A stretch of DNA of 64,000 nt, taken from positions 62,001 through 126,000 of the forward strand of contig JAOTOL010001245.1 of assembly GCA_034440575.1 (NCBI GenBank), written 5' to 3'. A program made the position numbers and the translations under genes. The notes under the pieces were generated by a model. It had not been told where the DNA came from. It ran no database searches and saw only the letters and a list, made by a program, of their open reading frames with translations. This DNA comes from Imbricaverruca yamaguchii. Taxonomy: Eukaryota > Arthropoda > Thecostraca > Neoverrucidae. Positions 11,514 to 23,365 of the stretch are shown here, one piece after another. Each line of letters begins with the position of its first letter. Positions within the stretch are counted from its first letter, which is position 1.

Positions 11514-11933
11514 TTGCGAAAGTTAAAAGATATTAGATGAAAACGTTTAGATATGTGGGTCATTAACCTTATTCAGTAATAGCAAACGACATCTGCAGTG
11601 AGAGAACCTGGCGACAAATCACACCGGATACCTTGCAGTCGTCTTACTATTCTCAATGACAGCATTTTCAAACAAAACCGAAAAATAGGTACTCCAAAGC
11701 CTACAGATACCAAGAGGTGCTTCGTATGTGAAAAGTAACCAGAAAACTACCCGTAAAATTGATGACCGGATAACTATCCTGAAATAAGAAATAATCTAAT
11801 ACAAGTCCAGCCCTGCATAGAAAAGCCAGACAGGGAAGGGTAACAGAGCCTCACAGGCCGCCCCGCAGGCTATGGAACGAAACAGCAGTCGACCGAGAAC
11901 GGTGGGGGCGCGGTGGCAGCGTCTGTAGTGCCA
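11514..11933. other. Unannotated spacer
   Basis: No gene or repeat recognised between the family A element and the 20-bp minisatellite. Confidence 0.4.
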
Positions 11934-12945
11934 TCTATAGTGACCCTGCACCATCTGTAGTAACCCTGCACCATCTGTAGTGACCCTGCACCATCTGTAG
12001 TGACCCTGCACCATCTGTAGTGACCCTGCACTATCTGTAGTGATCCTGCACCATCAGTAGTGACCCTGCACCATCTGTAGTGACCCTGCACCATCAGTAG
12101 TGACCCTGCACCATCAGTAGTGACCCTGCACCATCTGTAGTGACCCTGCACCATCTGTAGTAACCCTGCACCATCTGTAGTGACCCTACACCATCTGTAG
12201 TGACCCTGCACCATCTGTAGTGACCCTGCACTATCTGTAGTGATCCTGCACCATCAGTAGTGACCCTGCACCATCAGTAGTGACCCTGCACCATCTGTAG
12301 TGACCCTGCACCATCAGTAGTGACCCTGCACCATCTGTAGTGACCCTGCACCATCAGTAGTGACCCTGCACCATCAGTAGTGACCCTGCACCATCTGTAG
12401 TGACCCTGCACCATCAGTAGTGACCCTGCACCATCTGTAGTGACCCTGCACCATCTGTAGTGACCCTGCACCATCTGTAGTGACCCTGCACCATCAGTAG
12501 TGACCCTGCACCATCTGTAGTGACCCTGCACCATCTGTAGTGACCCTGCACCATCAGTAGTGACCCTGCACCATCTGTAGTGACCCTGCACCATCTGTAG
12601 TGACCCTGCACCATCTGTAGTGACCCTGCACCATCTGTAGTGACCCTGCACCATCAGTAGTGACCCTGCACCATCAGTAGTGACCCTGCACCATCAGTAG
12701 TGACCCTGCACCATCTGTAGTGACCCTGCACCATCAGTAGTGACCCTGCACCATCTGTAGTGACCCTGCACCATCAGTAGTGACCCTGCACCATCAGTAG
12801 TGACCCTGCACCATCTGTAGTGACCCTGCACCATCAGTAGTGACCCTGCACCATCAGTAGTGACCCTGCACCATTTGTAGTGACCCTGCACTATCTGTAG
12901 TGACCCTGCACTATCTGTAGTGACCCTGCACCATCTGTATTGACA
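11934..12945. repeat. 20-bp minisatellite, about 51 copies
   Basis: Near-perfect array of TGACCCTGCACCATCTGTAG. One position alternates between T and A (CTGTAG or CAGTAG), with rare other changes concentrated at the two ends. Sixty bases (three units) encode a 20-residue period, which explains the long open frames on the minus strand; these are not genes. Confidence 0.98.
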
Positions 12946-14056
12946 CGAAGGCGTGCCGCGACACGATCCTTCCCCTAAACAAAGAACTCCGGTACTTCAG
13001 AACAAATATTTCAATGAAAGGCGGCAAAAATATAAATGTAAAGATCGACATAATCAGGAGTGAGAGGCCAGGACTTGAATCGGCGTAACAAGACCGTTCC
13101 TCTGCTTGTTAGGTCTTAAAGGCGTGACCGTAGGCTGAGTCGTATCGCTCACATGTATGCGTAAATGCTCGTGAGCTGAACGACATAAGCTTCGACTTCG
13201 CTCTAAGCACTTTTCAGGATAGGAAAGAATTTGTGTAAGGTGAAATTCAGAAAATGAATGAAATTCGGATCATGAAAATGAATAACGGCATCATGTTACT
13301 TTGATTCCAAGTGTTCACATAAATGCAATTAGGGTATTGAATTCAGTTGGTCAGATTACGTCACCTCATTGCAAAGTAGACAAAGTGCCCTCAAAAAGTA
13401 GGCTTAATCGATTGTCAAAAATAATAATTTTCCCCAGCTAAAACCACGTGGTATCGAAAAATCCCCAACCGTGTTGTTGAAACAAAACGAAAAAACACAT
13501 GATCAAAATGCTTGCTGCCGTAATGTTAAGTATGCAACGCGCTATTACTATTTACGTGAAATGAGGAAATGGCGCAGTAATTTTGAACACTGATTTAGCA
13601 CGTCAGCTATGTCAATTGAATGGACATTTCAGGTACTTAACGTTTCACAACGCCTCAAACGATCCACTGGTTTACTTTTGTTTGGCTTTAGGGCGCGACG
13701 ACTGCGTTGGTCGTGCTGCGGCCATAACCTTGAGTGGGCGATCGATGAGCCTCGTCGGCACTTTGAACGTCGCCAGCCTCGAGGTCACAGCATTGTCAAA
13801 GCGGGAGTAATAGAGCAAGAAAAATAAACAAATGTGCTACTTTGTCTTTCGGAAAATAACGGTCATAAAGGCCACAATTTAATTCACAAGGTAATCAGGT
13901 GGAGCCGCAACTTTGAGCCAAATTTCCAGACTAATACGAGGCCAAAAAAAATACCGGATTGCGTCTACCCAAGAGCCGGCGACGATTAGTCTATGACTGG
14001 GTGGCAGTATTCCGTTCCACACTGAATAGCCCACGATTGTTCTCCCATCGTTGCCA
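12946..14056. other. Unannotated stretch with one LINE-tail hairpin
   Basis: No gene recognised. At 13683-13732 there is a copy of the interspersed hairpin (GGGCGCGACGACTGCGTTGG then TCGTGCTGCGGCC), oriented as the 3' tail of a minus-strand element. Confidence 0.5.
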
Positions 14057-14934
14057 CTAACCCGTCCCGTCTCGGGGGGTCTTCAACCGCCGCGCTCAGG
14101 TTTTTCGCGGATGGCGGACGAACGGTACGCGGCAGCGCGCCCAAATTTTGCGTACCTTTTCCCACATCAATTTGGCACGCTGATTCAAAAATGTTAGGCC
14201 ATGTCATCTTGGGTACAACGAGTTAGTCAAGGTGAAGTGAGGTCACCGCCAAAAAAAGTTGAACCAGTCATCACGCTTTAACGGATACAGATATTTTAAT
14301 GAAACTTGCAGCGTTTACTTATCGTTGAGGATGCAAGAAAACGTACGAGTTGAATTTTTCATTTTTTCGTTTTTGACTACATATACATTTTGTGTGTTTG
14401 CCAAATTGCAGGTCAAATACAGGATTCTGGCTAAAGTAAGCATTTCTTATGCGGGCAAGTTGACTTCCAACAACGTTTCTCGGTCTGCTCTACCCATTGG
14501 AAAATGAAAATTAAAGAAAACTTGAAAACTCAATATTTTGCAATTTCAAAGAAATAAAATTTGTATTCTGGGGGGGGGGGGGGGAAATATTGTAGCCATG
14601 GTCGATTTCGCTGCCCTATTCACATTCCAAATACATTTTGTTTTTTCATATATCTCCAAAATTAACTCCCCAGAGTCAAAAACATAATGTACGTCGTGAA
14701 AAGTCGTGAAAATATAGCCCCCCTGGTGACGTTACTTTTGAGGGGAAATTGTTTTAGAAGGTGGACCCGGACCCTACTCGTCGAGCGGGTCAGGTTTCGT
14801 CGCTCATCGCTTTCCGATGACGCCTCTTTCGTTTTCGTGCGATACTTAGTTTGGACTTTAGAGGGAGTCTTCAACCTCTCCCCCCCCCCCCGAGACGGGT
14901 GTGAAGATTTGACCGGAAAGACGGCGCGGGTTAA
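14057..14934 (+). mobile_element. TTAA-flanked non-autonomous DNA element, family A copy 2 (full length)
   Basis: About 880 bp. Left end CTAACCCGTCCCGTCTCGGG (TTAA mutated to CTAA), right end CCGTCTT..., i.e. GGCGCGGGTTAA at 14923-14934. The termini are imperfect inverted repeats beginning TTAACCCG. Runs of G and C near each end (14567-14584, 14880-14891) are family features. No transposase is encoded, so it would depend on a partner supplied in trans. Confidence 0.8.
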
Positions 14935-15112
14935 TTGAACTTCAAGTGCCTTCAAATAAATCACTAAGGTACATTGTTTTATTGTTATTTGGGTTTCAAG
15001 AACGCATCAACTGCACTGTTCATGAAGTGCCCACTACTTTATTCATGAAAAACAGGAGTGAAATCGTAGCAGCGATAAATTATTGAGGCCGCGATAAATG
15101 TGATCGCTGAGG

Positions 15113-15594
15113 CAGCGATAAATTATTCGTGAAATAGGGTGAAATATACCACTTACTGAACACTGAATCCTTCCAAGAAATATTTCGACATCGCGCTTCT
15201 TGGTACGTGTGTGCGAAGTATTCATACCTTGCTTCTAGCAGCATACAATGTATAAGTATCATGGTTATGCTCGCCATAACGGACTCGGGATCGTGGCATC
15301 GAACACCCCGTGACGCAATTCCACGTAGAGGGATTATCTGCTATCTGCTGTGTCATTCAATGTTGGTTTATAGCATAGGTATTTGTGTCGTTATCGCTGA
15401 TGCCGTTGTCCCCAAAACAAGTATCTCTCAAAACAAGCGAAACGGGTGCACTCATATATACGCAATTGCTTCGAAACTGGGTTTGAAGGACTTTGCATGT
15501 AGTTGTTCTCGCATTATTCCGGAACGATTTCGACATCATGCTGCATTTGTTTCGACATCTCACACTTAACGAGAAACCATTATTTTAGCCCTGT
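15113..15594 (+). mobile_element. CAG-ended non-autonomous DNA element, family C copy 1
   Basis: Left end CAGCGATAAATTATTCG, right end CCATTATTTTAGCCCTG; related copies at 51335 (+) and 52037 (-). The ends are inverted (CAGGGTTAAAATAAT type). CAG termini with possible 8-bp duplications suggest a hAT-like origin. The internal open frame at 15207 is not protein-like. Confidence 0.65.
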
Positions 15595-15697
15595 ACTTAG
15601 GTGCACCTCCCGCGTACTGTCTCAGTTAGCTCTTCATCCGCAGTCAGCCGTGCACAAAAATGACGAGGTGCGATTGGCAAATGTTCCGGTTGGAACT

Positions 15698-16329
15698 GTC
15701 GTCTATCCCACACGTCCCGGTGTACAGATGGTTACCTCATCACGTGTTATCCCACACGTCCCGGTGTACAGATGGTTAATGTTCCCACACGTCCCGGTGT
15801 ACAGATGGTTACCTCATCACGTGTTACCCCACACGTCCCGGTGTACAGATGGTTACCTCATCACGTGTTATATCCCTAAGATGGTTACCTTTTTTCCACA
15901 CGTCCCGGTGTACAGATGGTTACCTCATCACGTGTTATCCCACACGTCCCGGTGTACAGATGGTTACCTCATCACGTGTTACCCCACACGTCCCGGTGTA
16001 CAGATGGTTACTTACCTCGTGTTATCCCACGTCCCGGTGTACAGATGGTTACCTCATCACGTGTTATCCCACACGTTCCGGTGTACAGATGGTTACCTCA
16101 TCACGTGTTACCCCACACGTTCCGGTGTACAGATGGTTACCTCATCACGTGTTATCCCACACGTCCCGGTGTACAGATGGTTACCTCATTACGTGTTACC
16201 CCACACGTCCCGGTGTACAGATGGTTACCTCATTACGTGTTATCCCACACGTCCCGGTGTACAGATGGTTACCTCATCACGTGTTATCCCACACGTCCCG
16301 GTGTACAGATGGTTACCTCATCACGTGTG
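15698..16329. repeat. 44-bp minisatellite, about 14 copies
   Basis: The unit reads TCCCACACGTCCCGGTGTAC then AGATGGTTACCTCATCACGT and GTTA. One internal copy is disrupted at 15870. Each unit carries a CACGTG palindrome. The long plus-strand frames here are repeat artefacts. Confidence 0.97.
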
Positions 16330-16439
16330 ACTCAGCGCGGATACGGCGCCTGCCGTTATTCGCTTCGGTCGGCGACGAGATATGCATCCGCTTACGGTTC
16401 GTAGGCGCTGTGATTGGCTGGCCTGTTAATGGGACTGAA

Positions 16440-16571
16440 GGTGGAGGCGGACCCGTTATTTATCCAGAGGGACCAGGTGACGGGCCCGTTACGACGGACC
16501 AGTTACTTGTCCAGAGGGACCAGGTGGTGGGCCCATTATTTGTCCAGAGGGACCAGGTGGTGGGCCCGTTA
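16440..16571. repeat. 33-bp minisatellite, left block
   Basis: About 3.7 units containing GTTATTTGTCCAGAGGGACC and AGGTGGTGGGCCC. The same unit reappears at 20580-20660 on the other side of the LINE A ORF2 segment. Confidence 0.9.
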
Positions 16572-19500
16572 GTTAGTTATTGGGGTTTAGGGGCGCATCG
16601 ACTGCAGAGGTCATGCAGCGCCCATAACAGCGTCAATCATATCAAGTTTTTTTTAAGGCGAAACTGACGAAGGCTACTAGATGCGACACATAATCTATTG
16701 CCATGACGTACATCCCATCCATCATGGTTTTACAACGTATATGTCATCGCATTAATGGGGCGTATATACCACAGAAAACCAAACCTCTGAGAGGAAACGG
16801 AATAACTGTCCCGATTGTATAAACGGAGATTCATCCCCCAATACTTCCCGTAGCAATAGGGTAGTGCGACCGAAGTGGCGTCTCCGCGCATGTGCAAGTC
16901 TGGGGCACGCAACCAATATGTGTTGTACTGATAGGAAAGCATGACACCTCCGACATAATGGCTTTTCGTCACCGCTAAGAAGGTAACTGTGGGTGTCGAA
17001 TGTGTGGCCTATTCGTAAGCGACATAGCACCACCTCGTTGCGTCTGATGTTATGTGATGATGATGGCCACTCACCGAGACGGTGCTTGACTCTCTTCAAC
17101 TTATTATGAGTCATGCACTCCCAGCTGGCTTCCCATTTCTTTATAACCGAACTCTTAATGTCTGGGAAAAAGTCCCTCGCAGGGAGAGGGAGACGTCGAG
17201 TGCGTGGACATTCAGCGACGCGCTTCGCTGCAGCATCCGCAGCCTCATTTCCGACGATTCCCACGTGGCTTGGGAGCCAACAGAATACTACTTTCTTACC
17301 TATAGTGTTGAGCAACGTGAGCCTAGATAAAACGTCTTGTGCTACTGGGTTTTGTGGGTAAAACCCTATGAGCGCCAATAGGCTGCTGAGCGAGTCGCTG
17401 TATATCGCATGTGGTGTAGCATGCCCAACCTCAATGAAACACAGAGCTTTATTGATTGCAACCAACTCTGAGGTGTAGACTGATGCATTTGCTGGAAGCG
17501 AAAACGTTCGAGTTGCATTGTCTGACACAAAGGCACTGCCAACACCGGTGCCCGTTTTGGAACCATCCGTATATGTCGACGTGTGGTCTCCGTATGACGT
17601 AATCAGTTCCAGTGCTCTGAATTTGAGTTCTGCAGGAACGACATCACCTTTTCTCATGCATGCCAGCGATAAATCAATATCTGGGGAGACCAGTCTCCAG
17701 GGGGGAGTTTTTAAAGTATCCACACGCACTACTCCACTCAAGCGTATACCACTGTTCTCGAACAGGACGCGGATCCTAACACAGAAAGGAACAGATGTTC
17801 CCCGGCGCAACAGAGCAAGGATACGTCGGGAAAACACGGACCGATATGTGGGGTGTTCGGGAAACTGGCGCAGCTTGCATGCATAGCGCATCCCAAGTAA
17901 TTCGCGACGCATAGCAAGACTAGGCTCGTTGGCTTCTGCTAAAAGACTCACTGCCGGTGACGTACGAAAAGCACCGGTAACAATACGTAGCGAAGTGTGG
18001 TGAATGGTGTCTAGCGTTCGCTTCACTGTTGCACACGCACCGTCATACACAAAACACGCATAGTCGAGCTTAGACCGGATTAAAGATCGGTATAGAAGCA
18101 GCAATGTGGGTCTGTCGGCACCATATGAGGTACGTGAAACCACCTTAAGAATATTCAGAGTTTTAAAACAATTGTCACGAAGCATTTTAAAGTGGTCCCG
18201 ATATGTTAAGCGAGAGTCGAGGAGAACACCAAGGAATCTAACCACCGGTCTCGTAGGAATTTGCGACCGATACAGCCTGACTTCCATGTTTCGACAGCCT
18301 TGACGCCGACAGAAATGAGTGGCCACAGTCTTGCCTGTTGAAAATCGGAAACCACTCACGTTTGCCCATGGCTCCAGGCGGGAGACAGCAAGTTGTAGCT
18401 GCCTTTGCATGGCCGGTGCTGAGGTGCTCGACGTCCAAATAGCGAAGTCGTCGGCAAAAAGCGAGCTACAGATAGACGGCGGCAACGCACTGCCGATGTC
18501 ATTGATCAGGAGGGCAAACAGGCACGCTAAGCACGCCGCCCTGCGGCACCCCATTCACCTGCCGGAACCATTCTGAAAAATGGTTGCCGATGCGGACTCG
18601 AAACCGACGATCTTTTAAGTAGTTTTGAAGAAAGAGAGCAAGCGGGCCACGGAGGCCGCATTCATGTATTTTTAGAAGTATGCCATGACGCCATGCCGTA
18701 TCGAACGCGCCCTCAATGTAAAAAAAAACACAGCTCCAACATGTCGTTTCTTTATAAAAGCAGCACGTATGGCAGTGTCGAGGGTAATAAGATGGTCTAT
18801 CGTACCGCGATTCTTCCTAAAAGTACACTGCGAATTTGCTAAAATCTTTCTGTCTTAGAAGTACCATGACAGGCGAACATTAACCATTTTCTCCATTAGT
18901 TTACGTCGTGAGGATGTCAGCGAAATCGGGCGATAGTGGAGTGGATCATGCCCATCCTTGCCTGGTTAGAGAAGAGGAATTATAGTTGCCTCTCTCCAGG
19001 CTTCCGGAAAATTACCTCTTTTCCACAGTAAATTGAACACCGATAACAAAGCGACTTGAGCGCATGGTGGTAAATGACGCAACATTTCGTTGTTAATTTT
19101 ACCGGGACCCTCCGTCACATCCCGTAATGCAAGTACTGCCGAAGTTAGCTCTGCATTCGTGAATGGGTCGTTATAGACCTGCCGTTTTGATGTGGAGAAG
19201 TCAAGCCTTACTTTCTCGCTCTGGGAGCGATGATGCTGGAAATCTGGGTGCTCATTTCCGGACCTGCTGCGTTTGTATAACGCGCGGCCAAGTTCCCTCG
19301 CTACTTCACCTGGATGCATAATGCGACGTCCTGCAACTTGTAGGACAGGTAGCGGAGCGGAGCAGAATTTTCCGGATATGCGCTTTATGCGCGACCACAC
19401 CTCCGTTGAGGGTGTGGATGAGCTGAGGCCCCCGACGTACTTCTGCCAGGATTTTCGTTTCGCCTCCTTCACGGTTCTACGAGCATTAGCTCTGGCATTC

Positions 19501-20573
19501 ATGAAGGCGATCATGTTGGCCGTTGAGCTTTCGCGGTCAAAAACTCTGAAGGCTCGCTTCCGGGCGCGGATCGCGTCCCGGCACTCCGGGATCCACCACG
19601 GAACTGGGGCACGACGGGGATTCCCAGAGGTCATTGGGACACACATAGTAGCTGCCTCGATGACTGCCGCTGTAAAGGTAGCCACTGAATGTGGAATGTC
19701 ATTTTCGGAAATAAACCTTTCCTCAATTTTGGCCTCAAATTCCCCGCAGTCTGCTTTTCGGAGGTTGCACCCCCGAGGCCTCATGCCGAGGACAACTCCA
19801 GTGCGGTAGTCCAACCACACAGGGAAGTGATCGCTTCCTAGCGGATCGTTGTCGACAGACCAGGTAAAATGCTCAGCTAGTTTCGGGGAACAGAGGCTCA
19901 AATATAAAACCGATGTGCTCCCGCTCGGTGTAGTAAAGTGTGTGGGCGAGCCTGTATTTAAAAGGAATAGCGATTCGGCGTGGATAAAACGTTCCAGGAG
20001 TCTTCCGCGAACATTAGTCGAGTCACAGCTCCAAACCGCATGATGACAGTTAAAATCCCCTAGGAGCAAGACTGGCGAAGGGAGCTCCGACATCAAACGC
20101 CTAAGCTCTGCAGAGGGGAGAGGAAGCCCAGATGGCAAGTACAGCGAACAAATGGTTACAGGGCGATCACTAAACATCACACGGGCAGCAACTGCCTGGA
20201 GCGATGTGCACAGCGTGACCTGATGCGCGGGTACGCTATGGTGCACCGCCAGCATGGTTCCGCCATGTGCCACGGTGAAAGTCGGTATGTCTTTGTGGAA
20301 GACTGAATAGCCATTCAGCGAGCAGTACGATCCAGGGGACAGTTTCGTCTCTTGTAGGCAGACAACGGAGGGTTTTCGTTGAGATAAAACGACCTGAAGA
20401 TCGGTAAGATTGGCTCTAAAACCACGCATGTTCCACTGTAAAACTAAAGGGGCCATTTCGGTGGTTGACTAAGACTGTCTATATTAGTACGTGTGTGTGT
20501 TTGTGAGTAAAATCAGCTTCAGTGATTGCCGACCACTTTCTGTCTCGGCTGGCTGCCCGGGTGTGCACCGAGC
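16569..20573 (-). pseudogene. I-group LINE A, ORF2 (endonuclease, reverse transcriptase, RNase H) and 3' tail
   Basis: Minus strand. Segment 18966-20456 starts with a Met and holds the AP endonuclease (VLQWNMRGF, CLQETKL, LLLGDFNCHHAVWS, DHFPVWLD) and the start of reverse transcriptase (WREATIIPL). Segment 16752-18554 holds the palm motif (FADDFAIW), RNase H (TDGSKTGTGVGSAFV, SDSLSSL, LPSHVGIVGNEAADAAAK) and a C-terminal Cys/His module (CRRCHAFLSVQHILVACP). Between them are two in-frame stops, one of them at 18966, and two frameshifts, one in a T run near 18720, so it cannot make a full protein. RNase H downstream of reverse transcriptase points to the I group rather than jockey. The 3' tail at 16569-16625 carries the hairpin shared with the SINEs. 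The 5' border is at 20573, close to ORF2. Confidence 0.92.
16572..16625 (-). other. LINE A 3'-terminal hairpin
   Basis: On the plus strand: GTTAGTTATTGGGGTTTAG, then GGGCGC (16591-16596), ATCGAC, a loop, GTCAT, and GCGCCC (16618-16623). Read on the minus strand it ends in CCAATAACTAACTAAC. The stem is six outer pairs plus ATGAC/GTCAT with one bulged C. Confidence 0.85.
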
Positions 20574-20579
20574 GACGAG

Positions 20580-20660
20580 GGTGGTGGGCCCGTTATTTGT
20601 CCAGAGGGACCAGGTGGTGGGCCCGTTATTTATCCAGAGGGACCAAGTGGTGGACCCGGC
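20580..20660. repeat. 33-bp minisatellite, right block
   Basis: About 2.4 units identical in type to 16440-16571. It starts with GGTGGTGGGCCCGTTA, the same 16 bases that border the LINE at 16556-16571. A two-copy 40-bp repeat (GACCCCGCGCGGTCAG core) follows at about 20773-20848. Confidence 0.85.
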
Positions 20661-20699
20661 AGCAACGGCGAGCGTTCTCGTGAATCAAACCTCGCAGCC

Positions 20700-22260
20700 A
20701 TGGAACATTTTCCTACCAGGCCGTTCCCACTATTGATTGCTTGGCGCCACACCGGTATTTCTCTCTGCTTGACCCCGCGCGGTCAGATCCGCAGATCCAC
20801 CTCTCACAGTGACCCCGCGCGGTCAGGTCCACAGATCCACCTCTCACAGGAATGCTCAGTGGTGTCAATGAGCTGGTCGATCGGAGAGATGAAATAGTCG
20901 ATGGGGGTGGTAACTTACGGACCCCCGCGGGAGTTGTTGTTTCAGCGGCTGCCACCATGGTCGGCTCAATCATCTGAGTTGCGGGGGCGGCAGTTTAGCA
21001 CGCCACCGTCCGCTGCTGAGGACGACGCTGCCCTGGGGAAATGCACGAAGCTTGCGTGTGTACGGGGGCGGAGCGAGCCGGTAAGATGTCATCGGCGGTG
21101 ACTACAGCTACTGCCACGGAGATTTCATCCCCTGAGTTTACCTAGATGGTAGCCAGACCACATTCCTTTACCAGGACAATCAATTGGAGGGCTGTCATCT
21201 TGTCCAGAGAATTACTACCAGGAATATCCCAGCTTCATGATGCCAGCGCAGTAGATGGCATGTGTACTCGTTCCTTGGATGACCCTGGTTGAACGGGATG
21301 GGCAGATCTGGGCACTGCGGTCGCATAAGAACGGGATGTAATGGCCGTCTTGATCATTTCCTGACTTTTTCGGAATGACACGCCCCTGACACTTTAATTT
21401 TATACTGTTCTACACCCGTTTGAAAACTGGGCACACTCGGTAATGAGCAGTGTGGTCGCCCTCGCAGTTAGGACAGCACAAGGTTTCAGATGTCCAAGCG
21501 TTCACAGAACACTCCAAGGAGGCACATCGCAGGCATCTCGGCTTCGGTCGACTTCTGGTGTGTCCGCACCCATTGCAGGCGAAGCATCTCATCGGGATTG
21601 CTCGACAAGCGCGGACCCTGACCATAACTCGCCCCATCCGTACATAGGTAGGTTGTGCTTGAGAATAAAAAGTGAGTGCAATGCTGTCTGTGCCGTGTGA
21701 AACAGTATTTTTTTAGTTTTCAATCTCCTGACCTTCAGGACTCCGAACCCTATAAGACTGCGGACAATTATTTACATCGCACGCCTTGTAGGTCATGACA
21801 AGTGGTGACACCTGTGGAGCAGTTTTTGGGGCGATGAGCTTTCACATTCAGGGGCACAGTCCTTTTCACGCGTCTCCCATCGATGGTGTATGTAAACGTA
21901 AAAATTTAATGGTGTAAGGCTTTCAATGTCCGCCTAGCTTCCTCCGTATTCGAAAGCACCACTTCGATGCCACCATCGCCTCACCTGTCGCACAGTACCG
22001 CTGTACCGACTCGCGCGGTGGCCTCACGCCGTTGGAAATGGCTGAGGTCGGTCAGTCTGCGCTCTGAACTCGACAAGATCAGGACGGTCGGGCCGACGAA
22101 CTCGGGCTCTGCTTCGGCTTCACTCACGTTCGGTTGTCTTGGCAGGTCGCGTCGCCACGCCTGGACGAGAATCCCTAACAGAAGGCCTAAGTTGGGCCTC
22201 ACCGAGGAGACGTGGGAGCGTGAGGGGAAAGACGGGAACGATGAATCGTTAGCCAAGACG
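20700..22260 (-). pseudogene. LINE A-family ORF1 remnant (gag-like, zinc knuckles)
   Basis: Minus strand. The clearest part is 21410-21637, with Cys/His modules (CFACNGCGHT, CLRCASLECS, CCPNCEGDHTAHYRVC) matching those of the intact ORF1 at 36294-37898. Upstream, 21640-21985 retains IEVVLSNTEEARRTLK and a GVTTCHDL-like block that align with the N-terminal half of that ORF1. Stops and frameshifts abound. It may belong to the same insertion as the ORF2 at 16569-20573 or to a separate copy. Confidence 0.75.
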
Positions 22261-22271
22261 AGGGCGAGAGG

Positions 22272-22442
22272 ATATTTGTTGGTTGGTTATTGGTTTTACG
22301 ACACATCGACCATTGAGTCATGTAGTGTCGTCAATCTCTCACACCGATTGGTCGCGGCGAAGAGCAGCGACAGGCGAGACTCGAACCCACAGCCTTTCAA
22401 TTGTGAGACGAGCAACTTACCCCTAGACTACCCGTCCCCAGA
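22272..22442 (-). mobile_element. tRNA-derived SINE (SINE-2)
   Basis: Minus-strand element with a B box (GGTTCGAGTCTCGCCT on the minus strand) and body GCGACCAATCGGTGTGAGAG. The 3' hairpin has stem CGACAC (22299-22304) with GTGTCG (22325-22330), and the tail AAAACCAATAACCAACC. Closely similar to the copy at 51134-51305. Confidence 0.8.
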
Positions 22443-22489
22443 GGATATTTGTATGTAAGAAGAATCCATACACGTATTTTGTTTTGGCC

Positions 22490-22955
22490 CGCACGACGTT
22501 CCACCACAAGGGGCCCTAAGGAGGACGCCTGCTATCGTGACAGCAGAACACCAAACGTCCCCGAAGCCATGTGGAGCAGGCGGTGCCTTTGCTGGGAGAG
22601 GCTCACCATACCCGACTGCACCTCAGCGCCGCCCACCCCCTGACCCAGGCCGGCCGGGCCGGCACGAGCTGGGAAGAAACCCAGGCCACCCCCACCAGCC
22701 AGAGACGACATGTGACTTAGCCCGTATGGGCCCCTGTGGGTCTGCCCGCCCCTCCGGGACATCTGAACCAGAGGCGCGTCGGTCCCCAGTCACAGCCAGC
22801 ACCGCCGTGCGGCGGGGTACCCAATTCTCCAGGACTCCGTCATCCCAGGTGGACGAGCCGAGGGGGGAACGCCCGGATAAAAATGACCGGAAGGGTAGAA
22901 CATGGGAGGTGATCCTACCTGTTATTAGCTGGGGAAGTCCGTGATCCTGGGCCCA
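22490..22955 (-). mobile_element. 5' leader segment of the I-group LINE family
   Basis: GC-rich block homologous to 38040-38480, the leader of LINE B; shared pieces include GGCCGGCCGGGCCGGCA and CCCGCCCCTCCGGGA. A further matching piece (CCACCACGGAAAGGCGGTG) lies at about 24475-24495, compared with 38640 in LINE B. No coding function assigned. Confidence 0.7.
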
Positions 22956-23069
22956 GTGGAGGACAAAGATGTTCACAAGAGACCCTCTCTCCCTGGATCA
23001 CGCCGTAAAACGGCATATTGTGCTTTGGTACCCTTTCTGCAGTGCGAAGACCATTCCAAGAAGAACGTT

Positions 23070-23365
23070 AGGCAATTTTACGTCGCATTCCACTGCTTAA
23101 TTAGATAGCCGCGCCAACCTCTCATGCGGACTGGTCGCGGGTAGTCTCGGTAATCATGCCGGTTGTGGGATTCTAACTCACGATCTTACGACCAGGAGTA
23201 CAACGCCCTTCCGACTGAGCAACTCCGACCCCTGCGAAGATAATTCCAACGCACGTATTGAACATCCATCAAAGTAGTACAGTTTAAGTACTCTTTCAGG
23301 TGCATTATCACTCAAAGTAGCATTGCAACTGAAGTGTGAAAATGGCAGCACACCCATTTTCGATT
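23070..23365 (-). repeat. Duplicated unit containing SINE-1, copy 1
   Basis: A SINE-1 element (minus strand; head TCGGAAGGGCGTTGTACTCC with arm GTCGTAAGATCGTGAG) plus about 130 bp of shared flank (AACATCCATCAAAGTAG, AGCACACCCATT). The same 300-bp composite occurs at 25131-25420, so the SINE was copied with its flank or the flank belongs to a larger repeat. Confidence 0.75.

Noticed and set aside
11796..12891. Minus-strand frames with a 20-residue repeat
   Set aside because: Direct consequence of the 20-bp minisatellite; no unique protein sequence.
11934..12945. CRISPR-like regular repeats
   Set aside because: There are no unique spacers; units are contiguous, and the genome is eukaryotic. 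The same applies to the other arrays.
15503..16667. Overlapping plus-strand frames of 160-275 codons
   Set aside because: They follow the 44-bp minisatellite in all three frames, which is not coding behaviour.
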